Part shown: in pieces, positions 20,806 through 32,814 of the stretch
Numbering within the stretch: the first letter of the stretch is position 1
How the letters are laid out: each line of letters begins with the position of its first letter
Assembly (NCBI RefSeq): GCF_963259705.1
Contig: NC_081861.1
Span: 68,243,623 to 68,307,622, forward strand
Direction: 5' to 3'
From: Myotis daubentonii
Lineage: Eukaryota > Chordata > Mammalia > Chiroptera > Vespertilionidae
Length of the DNA: 64,000 nt
Notes under the pieces: generated by a model
What the model saw: only the letters and a program-made list of their open reading frames with translations
Database searches by the model: none
What the model was told of the DNA's origin: nothing
Position numbers and translations under genes: made by a program

Positions 20806-22357
20806 TCTACACTAATAAAAGAGAAACATGGTAATTGGCATACGACCGCTACCCTTTTCATTGGCTAATCAGCGAGATATGCAAATTAACTGTCAGCCAA
20901 GATGGCGGCCGGCAGCCAGGCAGCTTGAAACTAACATGAGGCTTGTTTGCCTCAGTGACTGAGGAAACCAACGTTCCCCGCCTGCTGCTGCAGGCCTCTG
21001 AGCCTGCAGTTTGAAACATTGTAACAAATACCTCCGGACTTCAGCCAGCAGATTTGCAACATTGTATGCAAAGGCCAGAAACCTACTTTCAGGAGCAGAG
21101 GCCTAAGAGCTGGAGCCAAGCCTCAAGCTAAAGCTGGCCCAGAATAAAAAAAAAAGGAAAAAAGGGGCGTTTGGGAGTTCAGTTACCCCCAGCCTGAAAA
21201 CAGCCCTCAGCCCCTCACCCAGACTGGCCAGGCACCCCAGTGGGGACCCCCACCCTGAAGGGTGTGTGACCAGCTGCAAACAGCCATCATTCCCTCACCC
21301 AGGCTGGCCAGGCACCCCAGTGGGAATGCCCACCCTGATCCAGGACACCCTTCAGGGCAAACGAGCTGGCACCCACCCATGCACCAGGCCTCTACCCTAT
21401 ATAGTAAAAGGGTAATATGCCTCCCAGCACCGGGATCAGCAGAGCCGAGAGGCCTCCCGGCACTGGGATCAGCATGACAGGGGGCAGCGCCCAAACACCC
21501 TGATTGTCCCTGCTCTGTGTGTGACAGGGTGTGGCACCCCAAACCCCCCCCCCCGGGCCCTGCTCTGTGTGTGACGGGGTAGAGCCATAACCTCCCCATC
21601 AGCCCTGCCCTGAGTGTGACAGTGGCAGTGCCCCAACCCCCTGATCGGCCCTGCTCTATGGGTGATAGAGGGCGGTGCCCCAAGCCCCCCCGCCCCCCCA
21701 TGGGTCCTGCTCTGTGTGTGATGAGGTAGAGCCATAACCTCCCCATCAGCCCTGCCCTGAGTGTGACAGTGGCGGCGCCCCAATCCCCTGATTGGCCCTG
21801 CTCTGTGGGTGATAGAGGGCGGCGCTCCAATCCACTGATCCACCCTGCTCTGTGTGTGACAGGGGACGGTGCCCCAACTCCCCTATCGGACCTACTCTGT
21901 GAGTGACAGGGGGGAGGTCCTCAACCCCCTGATGGGCCCTGCTCTGTTCGTGACAGGAGGGAGCTCCCCAACCCCCTGATGGGCCCTGCTCTGTGCATGA
22001 CAGGGTACGGAGCCCCCACCCCCCTGATGGGCCCTGCTCTGTGTGTGACAGGGGGCAGTGACCCAACCCCCGGATTGGCCCTGCTCTGTGCATGACAGGG
22101 GGTTGCGCCGCAACCTCCCCATCGACCCTGCCTTGAGTGTGACAGGGGGTGGTGCCCCAACCCCCCAATCGGCCCTGCTCTGAGTCTGACCAGGGGCTGC
22201 ACCTAGGGATTGGGCCTGCCCTCTGCCACCCGGGAGCAGGCCTAAACCAGCAGGTTGTTATCTCCTGTGGGGTCCCAGACTGCGAGAGGGCACAGGCCGG
22301 GCTGAGGGACCCCCCCTTCCCCCCGAGTGCACAAATTTTTGTGCACAGGGCCTCTAG
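20806..22357 (+). mobile_element. Chimeric Helitron (two head-to-tail units)
   Basis: Begins TCTACACTAATAAAAGAG after an A and ends GGGCCTCTAG before a T. L1 sequence is continuous across the insertion (GATCATA joined to TAAATAGAT), so it is a clean A/T insertion. Inside, at 21381-21420, a near-complete 3' end (GCACCAGGCCTCTA) abuts a near-complete 5' end (CCTATATAGTAAAAGGGTAA), showing that two Helitron units are fused and moved or now sit as one. The second unit holds a minisatellite. Confidence 0.88.
21474..22195. repeat. ~46-51-bp minisatellite inside the Helitron
   Basis: About fifteen imperfect units each containing a variant of CCCTGCTCTGTGTGTGACAG and CCCCAACCCCCTGATC. Because the period varies by 1-2 bases and the unit lacks stops in several frames, long minus-strand open frames (up to about 310 codons) arise by chance. 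Confidence 0.9.
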
Positions 22358-24330
22358 TAAATAGATAAAAAAGGATTCAACAAAATCTACCTTTTTTTTT
22401 TTTTTGATAACTCTCGGCAAAGTGGGAATAGAGGGATCATATTTCAACATGATAAAGGCCATATATGACAAACCTACAGTGAGCATCACACTCAATATGC
22501 AAAAACAAAAACCATATCCCCTAAGAACAGGAACAAGAATGGGATGTCCACTTTCACCACTATTGTTCAACATAGTACTGGAAGTCCTAGCCTCAGTGAT
22601 CACAAAAGAAGAAGAAATAAAAGGCATCCAAATTGGAAAGGAGGAAGTAAAACTCATTATTTGCAGATGACATAACATTGTACATAGAAAACCCTAAAGA
22701 CTGAACCAAAAACTACTATATTTAATAAATGGATTTAGTAATGCAGTGGCATACAAAATCAACTCCCCAAAATAGATTGCTTTTTATAAGCCAATAATGA
22801 ATTCTCAGAAAGAGAAACTAAAAGAAAACAATCCCATTTACCATTGCAACAAAAAAAAAATCTAAATACTTAGAAATTAACTTAACCAAGGAGGTAAAAG
22901 ACTTGTACTGGGAAAACTACAGGACATTGAAATAAGAGATAGAAAAAAGATATAAACAAATGGAAGAATATTCGGTGCTCATGGATTGGTAGAATCAACA
23001 TCATTAAAATGTCCATGTTATTGAACGCAATCTACAGATTCAATGCAATCCCCGTTAAAATATCAATAGCATATTTCACAGATCTAGAACAAATACTCCA
23101 AAAATTTATAATGAAATGAAAATGCTGAATAAATGTAGCAATCTTGAGAAAGAAGAACAAAGTTGGAGGAATCACAATACTAGATATCAGGTTATACTAC
23201 AAAGGCACCATAATCAAATCAGCCTGGTACTGGCACAAGAACAGGCATATAGACAAGTGGAACACAACAGAGAACCCAGAAACTGACCCAAGCTATTATC
23301 TTCAATTAATATTTGACAAAGGAAACTAGAACATACAATGGAGTCAAGACAGTCTCTTCAATAAATGGTGCTGGAAAAATTGGACAGAGACATGCAAAAA
23401 AAAATGAAACTAGACCTCCAACTTATACCATGCACAAGAATAAACTCAAAATGGATAAAATACCTAAATGTAAATCAGGAAACCATAAAAATTCTAGAAG
23501 TAACTATAGGCAGCAAACTCTCAGACATCTCTTGTAGCAGTATGTTTACAGATACATCTTCTAGGATAATGGAAACTGAGGAGAAGATAAAGAAATGGGA
23601 CTACATAAAAATAAAAATAAAAGGCTTCTGCACAACAAAAGAAACCATCAACAAAACAAAAAGGGAGCCCACTGTATGGGAGAACATATTTGGCAATGAT
23701 GCAATTGATAAAGAATTAATATCCAAAATATATAAGGATAGCATATGCATACAACCTAAAAGGAAGACAAACAATCCAATTAAAAAATGGGCAAAGGACT
23801 TAAATTGACACTTCTCCAAAGTGGACATACAGATGGTCAAGAGACATTCTAGTATGAGAAAATGCTCAAAGTCATTGATCATGAGAGAGATGCAAATTAA
23901 AAATACAATGAGGTAACACTTTACACCTGTCAGAATGGCTACCATCAACAAATCAACAAATGACAAGTGTGGTTGAGGATGTGGAGAAAAAGGAACCCTA
24001 GTACACTGCTGGTGGTAAAGATTGGTGCAGCCATTATGGAGAAGAGTATGGAGTTTCCTCAAAAAATTAAATATGGAACTCTCATTTGACCCAGTGATCC
24101 CATTTCCAGGAATGTATCTTAAGAAACCCAAAACACTAATCATAAAAAATGTAGGCACCCCTATCTTCATAACAGCACAATTTACAATAGCTAATATCTG
24201 GAAATAACCCCAAGTGCCCATCAATAGATGAGTAGATAAAACAAAACAAAACAAACAAACAAATAAAAACGGTGGTACATTTATACCATGGAATACTATG
24301 CAGCAGTAAAAAAGAAGAATATCACCTGAA

Positions 24331-25404
24331 TGTCTACTTAGAAAATCCCAAGGAATATACAAAAATAAACCTCCTAGAACTAAGTGAGTTTAGTAGTATC
24401 ACCAAATATAAGGTGAATACACAAAAAATCAATTACAATTATATATAACAAAAATGAGCAGTATAAACCAAAATTGAACATAAAATATCAAGTATAATTT
24501 CTTTAAAACCAATGAAATAATTATGTATAGACCTGCCAAAATACATGCAACATCTGTAAGCTTAAAAATACAAACTGCTGAATAAATAAATCAAAGACCT
24601 AAATAGAGAAGCATACTGTGTTCATGGACTAGCAGGCTCCTCAACCTAGTAAATCAATCAATTCTTCCCCTATTGATCTAAAGTTTTAATGTAACCCTTA
24701 CCAAAATCCCAGAAAGGCATTAAAATGGAATAAAATTGGAAAAACAATTATATCTGATACTAAACCTTACTATATAGCTGCAGTAATCAAGAAAGTGACA
24801 TACTAACAAAGGAATAGAAACAGAGATCACGGGAACAGAATAGACAGCCTAGAAATAGACTTATTCAAATAAGATACAAAAGTAACTCAATAAAGATAGG
24901 GTAGCCTTTTTGATAAATATTCCTTAAGCAGTTAAACATCTATAGGCAAAATAATGAATACTGACTAACCCTCACACAGAAATTATCTAAAAATAGATCA
25001 TGAACTTACATGTAAGACATAAAATTTAAAAACTTACAGAAAAAATATGAAAGGATATTTTCAGGATTCAAGGCTAGACAACTAAAAGCAAAATTCCTAA
25101 AAGCTAAACTTGATTAGATTTCATCAAAAATTAAAATGTTTGCTTTTCAAGACCCTGTGAAGAGGATGAAAATACAGGTTACAATCTGGGAAAATAAATT
25201 TTTAATTCATATATCTGAAAACAAAAGAACAGTATCTACAATATACTTTAGAACCCTCAAAATGCAACAGTATAAATAGCACAAAAAATTCATTCAGAAC
25301 AAAATATATGAACAGTCATTTCACTGAAGAGGATATATAAATTGCATATTAAAAGATGTTCAACATCATTCGTGTCTTAGTCTATTTGGCTGCTTTAAAT
25401 AAAA

Positions 25405-25443
<39 letters not shown>

Positions 25444-26480
25444 AATACTATAAACTGGGTGGCTTACACAATAAACTTTTATTACTCAAATTTCTGGAGT
25501 CTGGGAAGTCTAAGATTAAAGCCCTGGTTGGCTCAGTGTCTTTTGTAGTGCTACTTCCTGGTCCATAAAACCTACCCTCTTTGTGTAGCCTCACATGGTG
25601 AAAGGGCCAAGGTAGCTTTCTCATGCTACCTTTATAAGGACACTAATTCCAATCTCGGATGTTCTGACCTCATGACCTGACCACTCCCAAAGGTCTCACC
25701 TTCTAATACCATCACTAAAGGGTTAAGATTTCAGCATATGGGGGACAAAACATTCAGACTATGGCAATTAGCCATCAGGGAAATATAAATTTAAACCACA
25801 ATGAGGTATCACTTATACATCTATCAGAATGGATAAAATTTTTAAAAAAGTAATAACACCAAATACTAGAGAAATTGCAGAGAAAATAGGTTTTTCATCA
25901 TTAATGGCAATAAAAAATGGTATAGAGGCTGTGGAAAACAGTTTGAGTTTCTTATAAAACTAAATATATGACCTAGCAATTGCACTTTTTGCACATTTAC
26001 CTCAGAGAAATTAAAACTTACATGCACACCAAATTTGAACACTATAATGTTCCAGGAAGATTTAGTAATAAAATCCAAAATTTGGAAAAAGCTCAGGTGC
26101 CCTTCAACATGGGTACAAGGAGTGGTATAAGAGAGATGAGTATGTTTATAAAAAGTCAAAATGAAGGAAGGTTTTTGGTGATGGAACTGTTCAGTAACTT
26201 GACTGTAGTGGTGGATACATGAACATACACACATAATAAGGTTGTACAGAACTAAATACACACATACATACACAAATTAGTGTATGTAAATCTAAAAAGT
26301 CTAAACGAAGTAAGTGGATTATATCTATATCAATATCCTGGTTTTAATATTATACTGCAGTATTGCAAGATGTTACTATTGGGAGAAAACAGGTAAAGAA
26401 TACAGGGGATATACCTGTATTATTCCTTACAACTTCATGTAAATCTAGAATTATCTCAATAAATTTTTCAATTTAAAAAC
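24331..26480 (+). mobile_element. Older L1 (ORF2 to 3' UTR), split by an MLT1 LTR
   Basis: ORF2-like text with many stops, such as a segment reading [10 protein letters not shown] and then [19 protein letters not shown], continues to about 25370. After the LTR it resumes with AGCCATCAGGGAAATATAAA and ACCACAATGAGGTATCAC, the C-terminal ORF2 and 3' region, to an A-rich end near 26480. More diverged than the L1 at 13.7-24.3 kb. Confidence 0.75.
25373..25766 (-). mobile_element. MLT1-type MaLR solo LTR, antisense
   Basis: On the minus strand it starts TGCCATAGTCTGAATGTTTTG and ends in ACTAAGACA, with GGTATTAGAAGGTGAGACC, AGGTCATGAGGTCAGAACAT and CCACCCAGTTTATAGTATT in between. These match the order of MLT1 LTRs (ERVL-MaLR). 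A (TAAA)n run at about 25402-25444 is an expansion within it. L1 homology is continuous on both sides. Confidence 0.75.
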
Positions 26481-27571
26481 AAAGCCTTCTTGAGTTCAAA
26501 AGAAACTAACTAAGGAAAAGCATACATTTTAGGAACCATAAGTTGCCATATCTGGCACAAAATATATTGACTACAACATTTTCTCTGGTGCAACACACTT
26601 CCACTGACACATATGTCCACTTTTTAGTTATAACAAATTTTCAATTCTTAGTAACTGGATTTTTAAGGCTCAGTTGTTTTACAAAAATGACAAGGAAAAA
26701 TTAAAAAAGTTGAAAATGAAATAAGATCTAACCAGAAAATGGGAAAGATTTCATAATCATGGAAAAGATTGGATTTGGACACCAATGTAGCACATCTTTC
26801 ATGTGTGCTACAAGTGATAAGATTAGCTATATTGAGAAAAATGTTCTTTTCCATAAGTCACTGCATACCATTTCTTTCTTGATGCATTCATTCTATTATT
26901 TCTAATTTTATTTATCAGTTTGTTTAAGAAAATATAATCTGGTATGTATCTACAGTTTTTTTTAGAACTATACTCATTTGTATTGGTCTTCAGTAAACAT
27001 CAGAGCCAGCCAGTCTTCTTTATTAGCTTTGGCAAGGTGACCCTAATTTATAATAACTCTGTTTGAAATAAATGGAATTTATTTGGACCACTGTTCTCAT
27101 TTATATTTAAATGTATACCATTAGAATCACTTCCATTTTATCATTGTTACTTTAATATCAACTCTTGTGTATCATCACATGAATATATACTGAGCAATAA
27201 TTTTCTTAGAGTAACATGCATTAAAAATGTATATGCATCCTGTGTAAAGTTCATATTGTGTTGTGTTCAAGATTTTCATTGAATAAAGATCACATAGTAC
27301 TTGAGGCCAAAAAAAAATGTATACACAAATTATCTTATTCATCATTTCAAGATTTTTGCTGAGATTAATAAAACGTAAAACACCTTAGGCCAGCATTAAC
27401 TGGAGACATTTTTAGCCTGATACTAGTCAAATTATAAACTTTTAGTGATTGAGAAAAGTTGACTGTTAAAAAAATAGTAATTCTGCAACAACTTCAAAAA
27501 ACAGACTTGCAGAGTGATGTATTTGACCATTATGATAACATTTTTATTGCAAAAATAAATGAAATGACTAT
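26481..27571. other. No recognised feature
   Basis: AT-rich, no convincing open frame or repeat family. Confidence 0.45.
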
Positions 27572-27757
27572 TTTTTAAAAGAACAGTTTATTGATTTTTT
27601 GAGAGAGAGGGAGAAGGAGAGGGAAACAACAATGTGAGAGTGTAACATCCATTGGCTGCCTCCTGCAAGACTTCTACTGGGAACCGTGCCCACAAACTTT
27701 TGGTGCATGGACTATAATGATTCCCAACCAACTAAGCTACAATGGCCACAGAAACCA
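27572..27757 (-). mobile_element. VES-related SINE, antisense, degraded
   Basis: A GA-rich start, then TTGGCTGCCTCCTGCAAG, then a weak B box and AACCAACTAAGCTACAATGGCC, the antisense of a tRNA-like head. More diverged than other copies. Confidence 0.7.
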
Positions 27758-27875
27758 ATTGATAATTTAACTTAGAATGCAAACTTTAAATTTTAAGAGG
27801 TAGTGGGTGAATTTCATTGTATGCTAATTATACTTCACTGAATTTGTAACAATGTTAATGACAGAATACAAGTGG

Positions 27876-28918
27876 TGGGTTGTGGTAAGCAGAAATAGAA
27901 GCTCACCTCTAATGATCCATACCCTTCTACAAACCCCTTGTACTTTGAATGTGGGTAGGACTTATGAATATGATGAGATATCACATTTATGATTATGTTA
28001 TACTAAAGGCCCAGTGCATGATTCATGCACCAGTGGGGTTCCTTGACCTGGCCTGAGAGATTGGGCCAAAACCAGCTCCCCTACATCCCCCGAGATGTCC
28101 CGGATTGATAGAGGGTTAAGGCCAGGCCGAGGGACCCCACCAGTGCATGATTGGGACCAGGGAGGGCTTCAGGGCATGTCCAGTCCATCTTGCTCAGTCC
28201 TGATAGGCCAGACCCCAGCAGCAAGGTAACCTACCAGTCAGAGCATCTGCCCCTGGTAGTCATTGCATGTCATAGCAACTGATTGACTGGTCAACCGTCT
28301 GCCCCGTGGTGGTCAGTGCATGTCATAGCGAGCAGTTGAGCGGCCTTAGCATTCATTAGCATATTATGCTTTGATTGGTTGAACGGACAATCAGAGTACC
28401 AGTCACTTAGCATATTAGGCTTTTATTATATAGGATTATATGACAAAAGGGGAGATTATTCTGGTTGGGTCTACTAATCAGTTTAGCCCTTTAAAAGCAC
28501 AGGTTTTCCTGAGCTGGTGCAAGTAAAGGGTATCAGAGAAATGCAGAGCAGGTGTTGTAAAAGAGAATAAGCATTCATGCTGTGAACTGCCTATGTTGAA
28601 GGCCACCTCAAGTATAAAGAAATCATGGATGATTCTAGAGTTGTACCAAGCCAATATCTAGCAGGCAAATGGAAACAGGGAACTCTGTCTTACAACTGTA
28701 AGCAGATGAATTTTAAAAACAACCAGTGTGTTAATAAGATGACTTTGAGTCCCAGATGAAAATTGCAGCCCTGGTTGATTCCATGATAACAGCCCAGTGA
28801 GATCCTGAGCAGTCATAAGATAAATGTGTGTGAGTGCGTGTGTCTGTGTGTGTGTTTAAGCCACTGAGTAATGTTTGTATTAGCTAGCAATAGAAAATGA
28901 ATAGTTATAGAAGAATTT
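27876..28918 (+). mobile_element. MaLR/ERVL-type solo LTR, split by a Helitron
   Basis: TGTGGTAAGCAGAAATAGAA start, CTCTAATGATCCATACCC, then after the Helitron TATATGACAAAAGGGGAGAT, GGGTCTACTAATCAGTTTAG, CCTTTAAAAGCACAGG, and near the end GTGTTTAAGCCACTGAGTAA and TAGCAATAGAAAATGAATA. The order fits an old mammalian MaLR-type LTR. Family name not certain. Confidence 0.65.
28003..28435 (-). mobile_element. Non-autonomous Helitron in an LTR
   Basis: Minus strand: TCCTATATAATAAAAGCC at the 5' end (28434-28435 is the GA complement of TC), 3' end GCACTGGGCCTTTAG with the hairpin GTGCATGAATCATGCAC. The expected CTAG has mutated to TTAG. Removal restores GTTATA|TTATATGAC of the host LTR, so the insertion lies between A and T without duplication. 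Confidence 0.88.
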
Positions 28919-30085
28919 ACTGTAACATTATTCAACTTTGTTGCATATTTTAATATTTTATTTAAATGTTGAGAAGAAAAAATCTAAAAGGGTGAATGAT
29001 ATTTAAAAAATGACTTATAAATCTTCACAACAATAAGCTTTGGTCTCAGTGGAAAAATAAAGGTTTCCACTAACTAATTTTAGTCATAATTTATCTGAGC
29101 TTATGCCAGAAGGTACAGAAACTGGTAATGGAGGATAATAAATGACTACAGTGTATGGTGCATGATGGAGAAGAAATAAAGTGATCTGAGTTACATTATA
29201 ATGTTCAATCAAACAGGTGGGTCAGTTAATGTATGAGCTTGAGATTGGTATACCAATCTCCATAGTTGTCCAGAATGTATTAGTATAGTCAGTAATACCA
29301 AACTGCATGATTCAGTGAATGTCTTTTAAAAGACACATAGACAATTGCAGTTCATCTATATTGGTACTCTTAAATTAATTTACATGATTAGGTATATTAA
29401 AATTGAAAGTAGAATTTACCATGGATATTGCAAAGCATATGTACCCATTTGAAACCAGTTTATTTCTCTACATAATTGTTTTTAAATTTGGCATCTGCAT
29501 AATACTAACCATCTATGTTACTATTAAATCTATGTTTGGTGGACTCCAAAACCACAATCTGTATGTGAATTAACTAAACAAGAAAAAGAAATGGCCAAAT
29601 GCCAGTGATGCACAGAATCCTTTTTGGATAACAAATTGCACATTAAACGTAAAATTCAGATTTTTTTCTTCTTGCTTTTTGAATCAATATATAAAGAGTG
29701 ATCCACTCATTTCATAAACTTTTACTCCAAAATCCAATACATGAGACAAATGTGGAAAATTGATAAATGAGGAATGAATGATGTATGGAAATAAAGACAG
29801 ATGATGTCTAGTGAGATGAAGTGATATGATTACAAAATAGATAGAGCACGTGTCAAAGTGCAAAAAGGTAACACAGAAATATACACATGCACACACACAC
29901 ATTTGGATAGAAATAAAATATGAAAAGCAAACCAACTAACTTATTTTTCCAGAATAATGACTGGTATGTTTTGTCATGAGTACATGTGAGTCACTAGCCA
30001 CAGATTAGACATGTGAGCCTCTACCAATAGTTGCTCAAGACTGTATGTGTGCAAGGAATGTTCAGTATTCATAATTTTTGAAATA
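28919..30085. other. No recognised feature
   Basis: AT-rich spacer; short CA-rich stretch near 29887-29901. No gene or element recognised. Confidence 0.45.
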
Positions 30086-30205
30086 CTGATGATTGGGCAC
30101 TTATTATTTGTTAAGCACTGTACTTTACATGTATTTAGTATTTCTTATTCATACAATGGTAAGAGTTAGGTGCAACTGTTTTTCTGGTTTAGAGAGCTGA
30201 GTTCT
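30086..30205 (-). repeat. MIR fragment, antisense
   Basis: GGGCACTTATTATTTGTTAAG then GCACTGTACTTTACATGTAT, the antisense MIR 3' half. Short and diverged. Confidence 0.55.
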
Positions 30206-30254
30206 ACTTAATTATATGGATGGACAACAGCAACAACAATTAGAAACAACAGCA

Positions 30255-30490
30255 ATAGTTAGAATTTACTAGTATGAGGCCTTATTTATGAGATCTTAAC
30301 AAGAATCAAACATTATTATAAATCCTTGCACTGTATCATCTCATTTAATTGTTGCAATAACTCAGTGATATTTTTAAACTACCACTACATAAAGTATAGC
30401 TCACTGATGTTATTAACTCACCCCAAATTAGTCACCTTACAAGTGGCAGAAATATAATTTCAATGTAAAGATCTGTCTTGAACTCTGTTT
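30255..30490 (-). repeat. MIR-like fragment, antisense, highly diverged
   Basis: TTGCACTGTATCATCTCATTTAATTG then AATAACTCAGTGA and further CAAATTAGTCACCTTACAAG follow antisense MIR order. Confidence 0.45.
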
Positions 30491-31276
30491 ATCATGAAGT
30501 ATAATCCCGCCTGCCTATTTAGCATGATATTGTCTATAAATAACAATATTAAATAATATGATCATAGGAATTAGATGTCTATGTAAAATATTTACAGTAC
30601 ACACATGAAAATTATTTGCCTTTACTTTAATCTTATAATCTCACAAAAGATAAAAAGTCAAAGTTATCAAGATAACAAGATCTTTTAAAAAATTTTTGTT
30701 TTCAAAAATCTCTGAAAATTGTTAAAACATCCCACAACTCTCAGAAACATAAAATTTTGGCTGACCTTTCTTTTCTTAAAAGATGTGGAGGTTTACCTGT
30801 AGAAAAGGAACTTGTTAAAGCTTATGAGCCTTTTGTGGATAAAATACTGGAATAAACTTGCTTTCTTCATGACAGACGGGAACATGAAAACATGTAGGCA
30901 AAGCACTCTACCACAGATTAATGCCATTGATAGTTAATCTCATTACTGCTCTGAAGTGGCAAACAGCCATTGTTTTATTCAGCACCGACAAGTTGCTGAC
31001 TTGTTTTAACCATGCCTTGGCATAAATTATTTTATAGATGATAGACTTCTTTCATCATTTGTAATTAAATATGGCCCTAGAAACCAAAAGAAACAATAAC
31101 AAAAATGGAACTGAAGATTGAAGAGTCACTACATTGGAGCTTGTAGATAATAAGACAAGATTAAGAAAGTTCTCCTCATAGATACTGAGTATTGATAATC
31201 TCCTAAAAAGAGTTTACAATCTTTCCTGAATCTGTGTCCTTCTACTGGAAAATGGATTACATTAATAACAAAAAAT
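30491..31276. other. No recognised feature
   Basis: AT-rich; nothing recognised. Confidence 0.45.
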
Positions 31277-31706
31277 TCTATCTAATAAAAGGGTAATATA
31301 CAAATTAACTGTCACTCTGTCACAAAGATGGTGGAGCCCATAACCACAAGATGGCGGCGCCCAGTCCTCTCAGCCCTGCCAGAGTCCCCCATTCCCGGGA
31401 GGAAGGGTGGCCGCTGAGAGGAGGCAGCATCAGCGGCCTGATGGAATGTTTGCTTCATCGCTGCAGCGACGAGGCAAGTGTTCCACCCCAGCCACGGAGG
31501 GCCTCTGGGCAGCAGGCACAGAGAGAACGGGGGTCGGGGGGCGGTGGTGGGACACTTGCGTTGTTGCCCCAGTGACAAGGCAAGTGTTCCACACTAGGCT
31601 GCAGAGGGCCTCTGGCCATGCCAGGCGTGGAACACTTGCATTGTTGCAGGCCGGTTTGAGGGACCACCCCCCACACACACACAAATTTCGTGCACCGGGC
31701 CTCTAG
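31277..31706 (+). mobile_element. Non-autonomous Helitron
   Basis: 5' TCTATCTAATAAAAGGGTAA, then AGATGGTGGAGCCC; 3' hairpin followed by GCACCGGGCCTCTAG and T. The GC-rich interior has short repeats (GTTGTTGCCCCAGTGACAAG against a later variant, GCAAGTGTTCCAC three times). Open frames on both strands are not genes. Confidence 0.88.
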
Positions 31707-31859
31707 TGTCATTATAAATAATAATACCTATCTTTTATTAATTTTACATTATGCTAAAGTTGTACATGCACTTCTTATTTAATTCTGTAAATACATCACA
31801 TTGAAAATTGTCACTATCCTATTTTACAGACCAACCTTATTTTTTTTATTTTTAAATTT

Positions 31860-32072
31860 TAAACATTTAAAAAATGCAATCCTCACTCAAGGATATGTTT
31901 ATTGATTTTAGAGAGAGGGGAAGAGAGGGAGAGAAACATTGATTGGTTGCCTCCCATATGTAACCTCATTCTCGAAGGTGCAACCTGGGTAGGTGCCCTG
32001 ACTAGAAATCAAACCTGCCACCTTTTGGTGTACCAGAACATGCTCCCAACAACTGAGTCACCTGGCCAGGAC
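31860..32072 (-). mobile_element. VES-type SINE, antisense
   Basis: TTTATTGATTTTAGAGAGAG, GATTGGTTGCCTCCCATA, a B-box complement, and CACCTGGCCAGGAC at the head end. Moderately diverged. Confidence 0.8.
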
Positions 32073-32814
32073 TACAAACCCACTTTAAATGCTCAAATGG
32101 AGTAAAAAGGATAAACAACTTTCCCATGGTAAGCCGAGATAGGATTCCAACCAAAACCGGTATTATCCTAAAGCCTGCTATACTGACAATGATAAAGTTA
32201 TTCATCCTTTTGGATTTAATTTTCCCTCATCTAAATATTATTATAAATTTTAGGTTAATTCTAAAGGATATTTCACTTTGTTCATCAACTTTTGAAATAC
32301 AGCTTTCAAAAGCCAACTACCTCCACCTATAAAAGCTTTACCTCTACTAACACAATTAAAGGAATGCCACTTTTGAAATTAGTATAAAACATAAGAAAAT
32401 CAAGATAAAATATAGAAGAAAATATTAAATAACCCATACTTATTTAATCTGGAAAGGAGAACAAAAGAGGGAATGAGCTATTGCAGATTTTAATAACCAT
32501 TAAATCCTTTTTGAATACTTCATTATTACATAGATTAAAAACATATTGTGTGATTTAAACATAAATAATGCTATTGTTTAAGTCATAATTCCATTAACAA
32601 ATCTACTGAAATGTATGATTGCTTGCCAAAGAACTCTATACCCTAGATTCATAACATTAGTCATATTGGGTGGATTTATTCCTAATGTTGCAATAAAACA
32701 ATACACTCTTCATGAATATTACCCATGGACAACTGGTAGGAGTGAAAAGAAACAAGTTAAATATTGTCTAATCTTTACAAATAAAATTCAGATTTTTATA
32801 ATTAATTTAAAACT
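32073..32814. other. No recognised feature
   Basis: AT-rich, nothing recognised. Confidence 0.45.

Larger units (their letters stand above)
13724..24330 (+). mobile_element. Bat L1, near full length, split by five insertions
   Basis: The 5' end shows AAAATGGTAGCAGAGTAAGTGG, a variant of the usual L1 5' start, followed by a roughly 950-bp 5' UTR, ORF1 from 14685, and ORF2 from about 15812. Its own sequence is interrupted by SINEs at 14841 and 17221, a hAT MITE at 16351, a twin-primed L1 at 17764-20467 and a Helitron at 20806-22357. Removing these in thought leaves one collinear L1. The 3' end is lost: similarity to ORF2 stops near 24330 without a poly(A) tail, at the boundary with an older L1. 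Confidence 0.85.
15812..24330 (+). pseudogene. L1 ORF2 pseudogene (endonuclease-reverse transcriptase), split
   Basis: Endonuclease sequence begins near 15830 (a degraded TLNVNGLN motif) and runs to 16340. After the hAT MITE, 16579-17211 and then 17447-17763 carry the region between endonuclease and RT (ending [17 protein letters not shown]). RT continues at 20485-20805 and 22358-24330, with [14 protein letters not shown] at about 22528-22569. The stretch around the YxDD-type active site is frameshifted. ORF2 normally nicks target DNA and reverse-transcribes L1 RNA; this copy has many stops and four insertions. Confidence 0.82.

Noticed and set aside
21746..22678. 310-codon open frame on the minus strand
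   Set aside because: It follows the Helitron minisatellite period (repeats of [14 protein letters not shown] text) and runs into antisense L1. No known domain; explained by a stop-poor repeat unit.
23601..24362. 253-codon minus-strand open frame with hydrophobic stretches
   Set aside because: Antisense of L1 ORF2. A-rich coding strand gives Phe/Leu/Ile-rich antisense translations that imitate membrane proteins.
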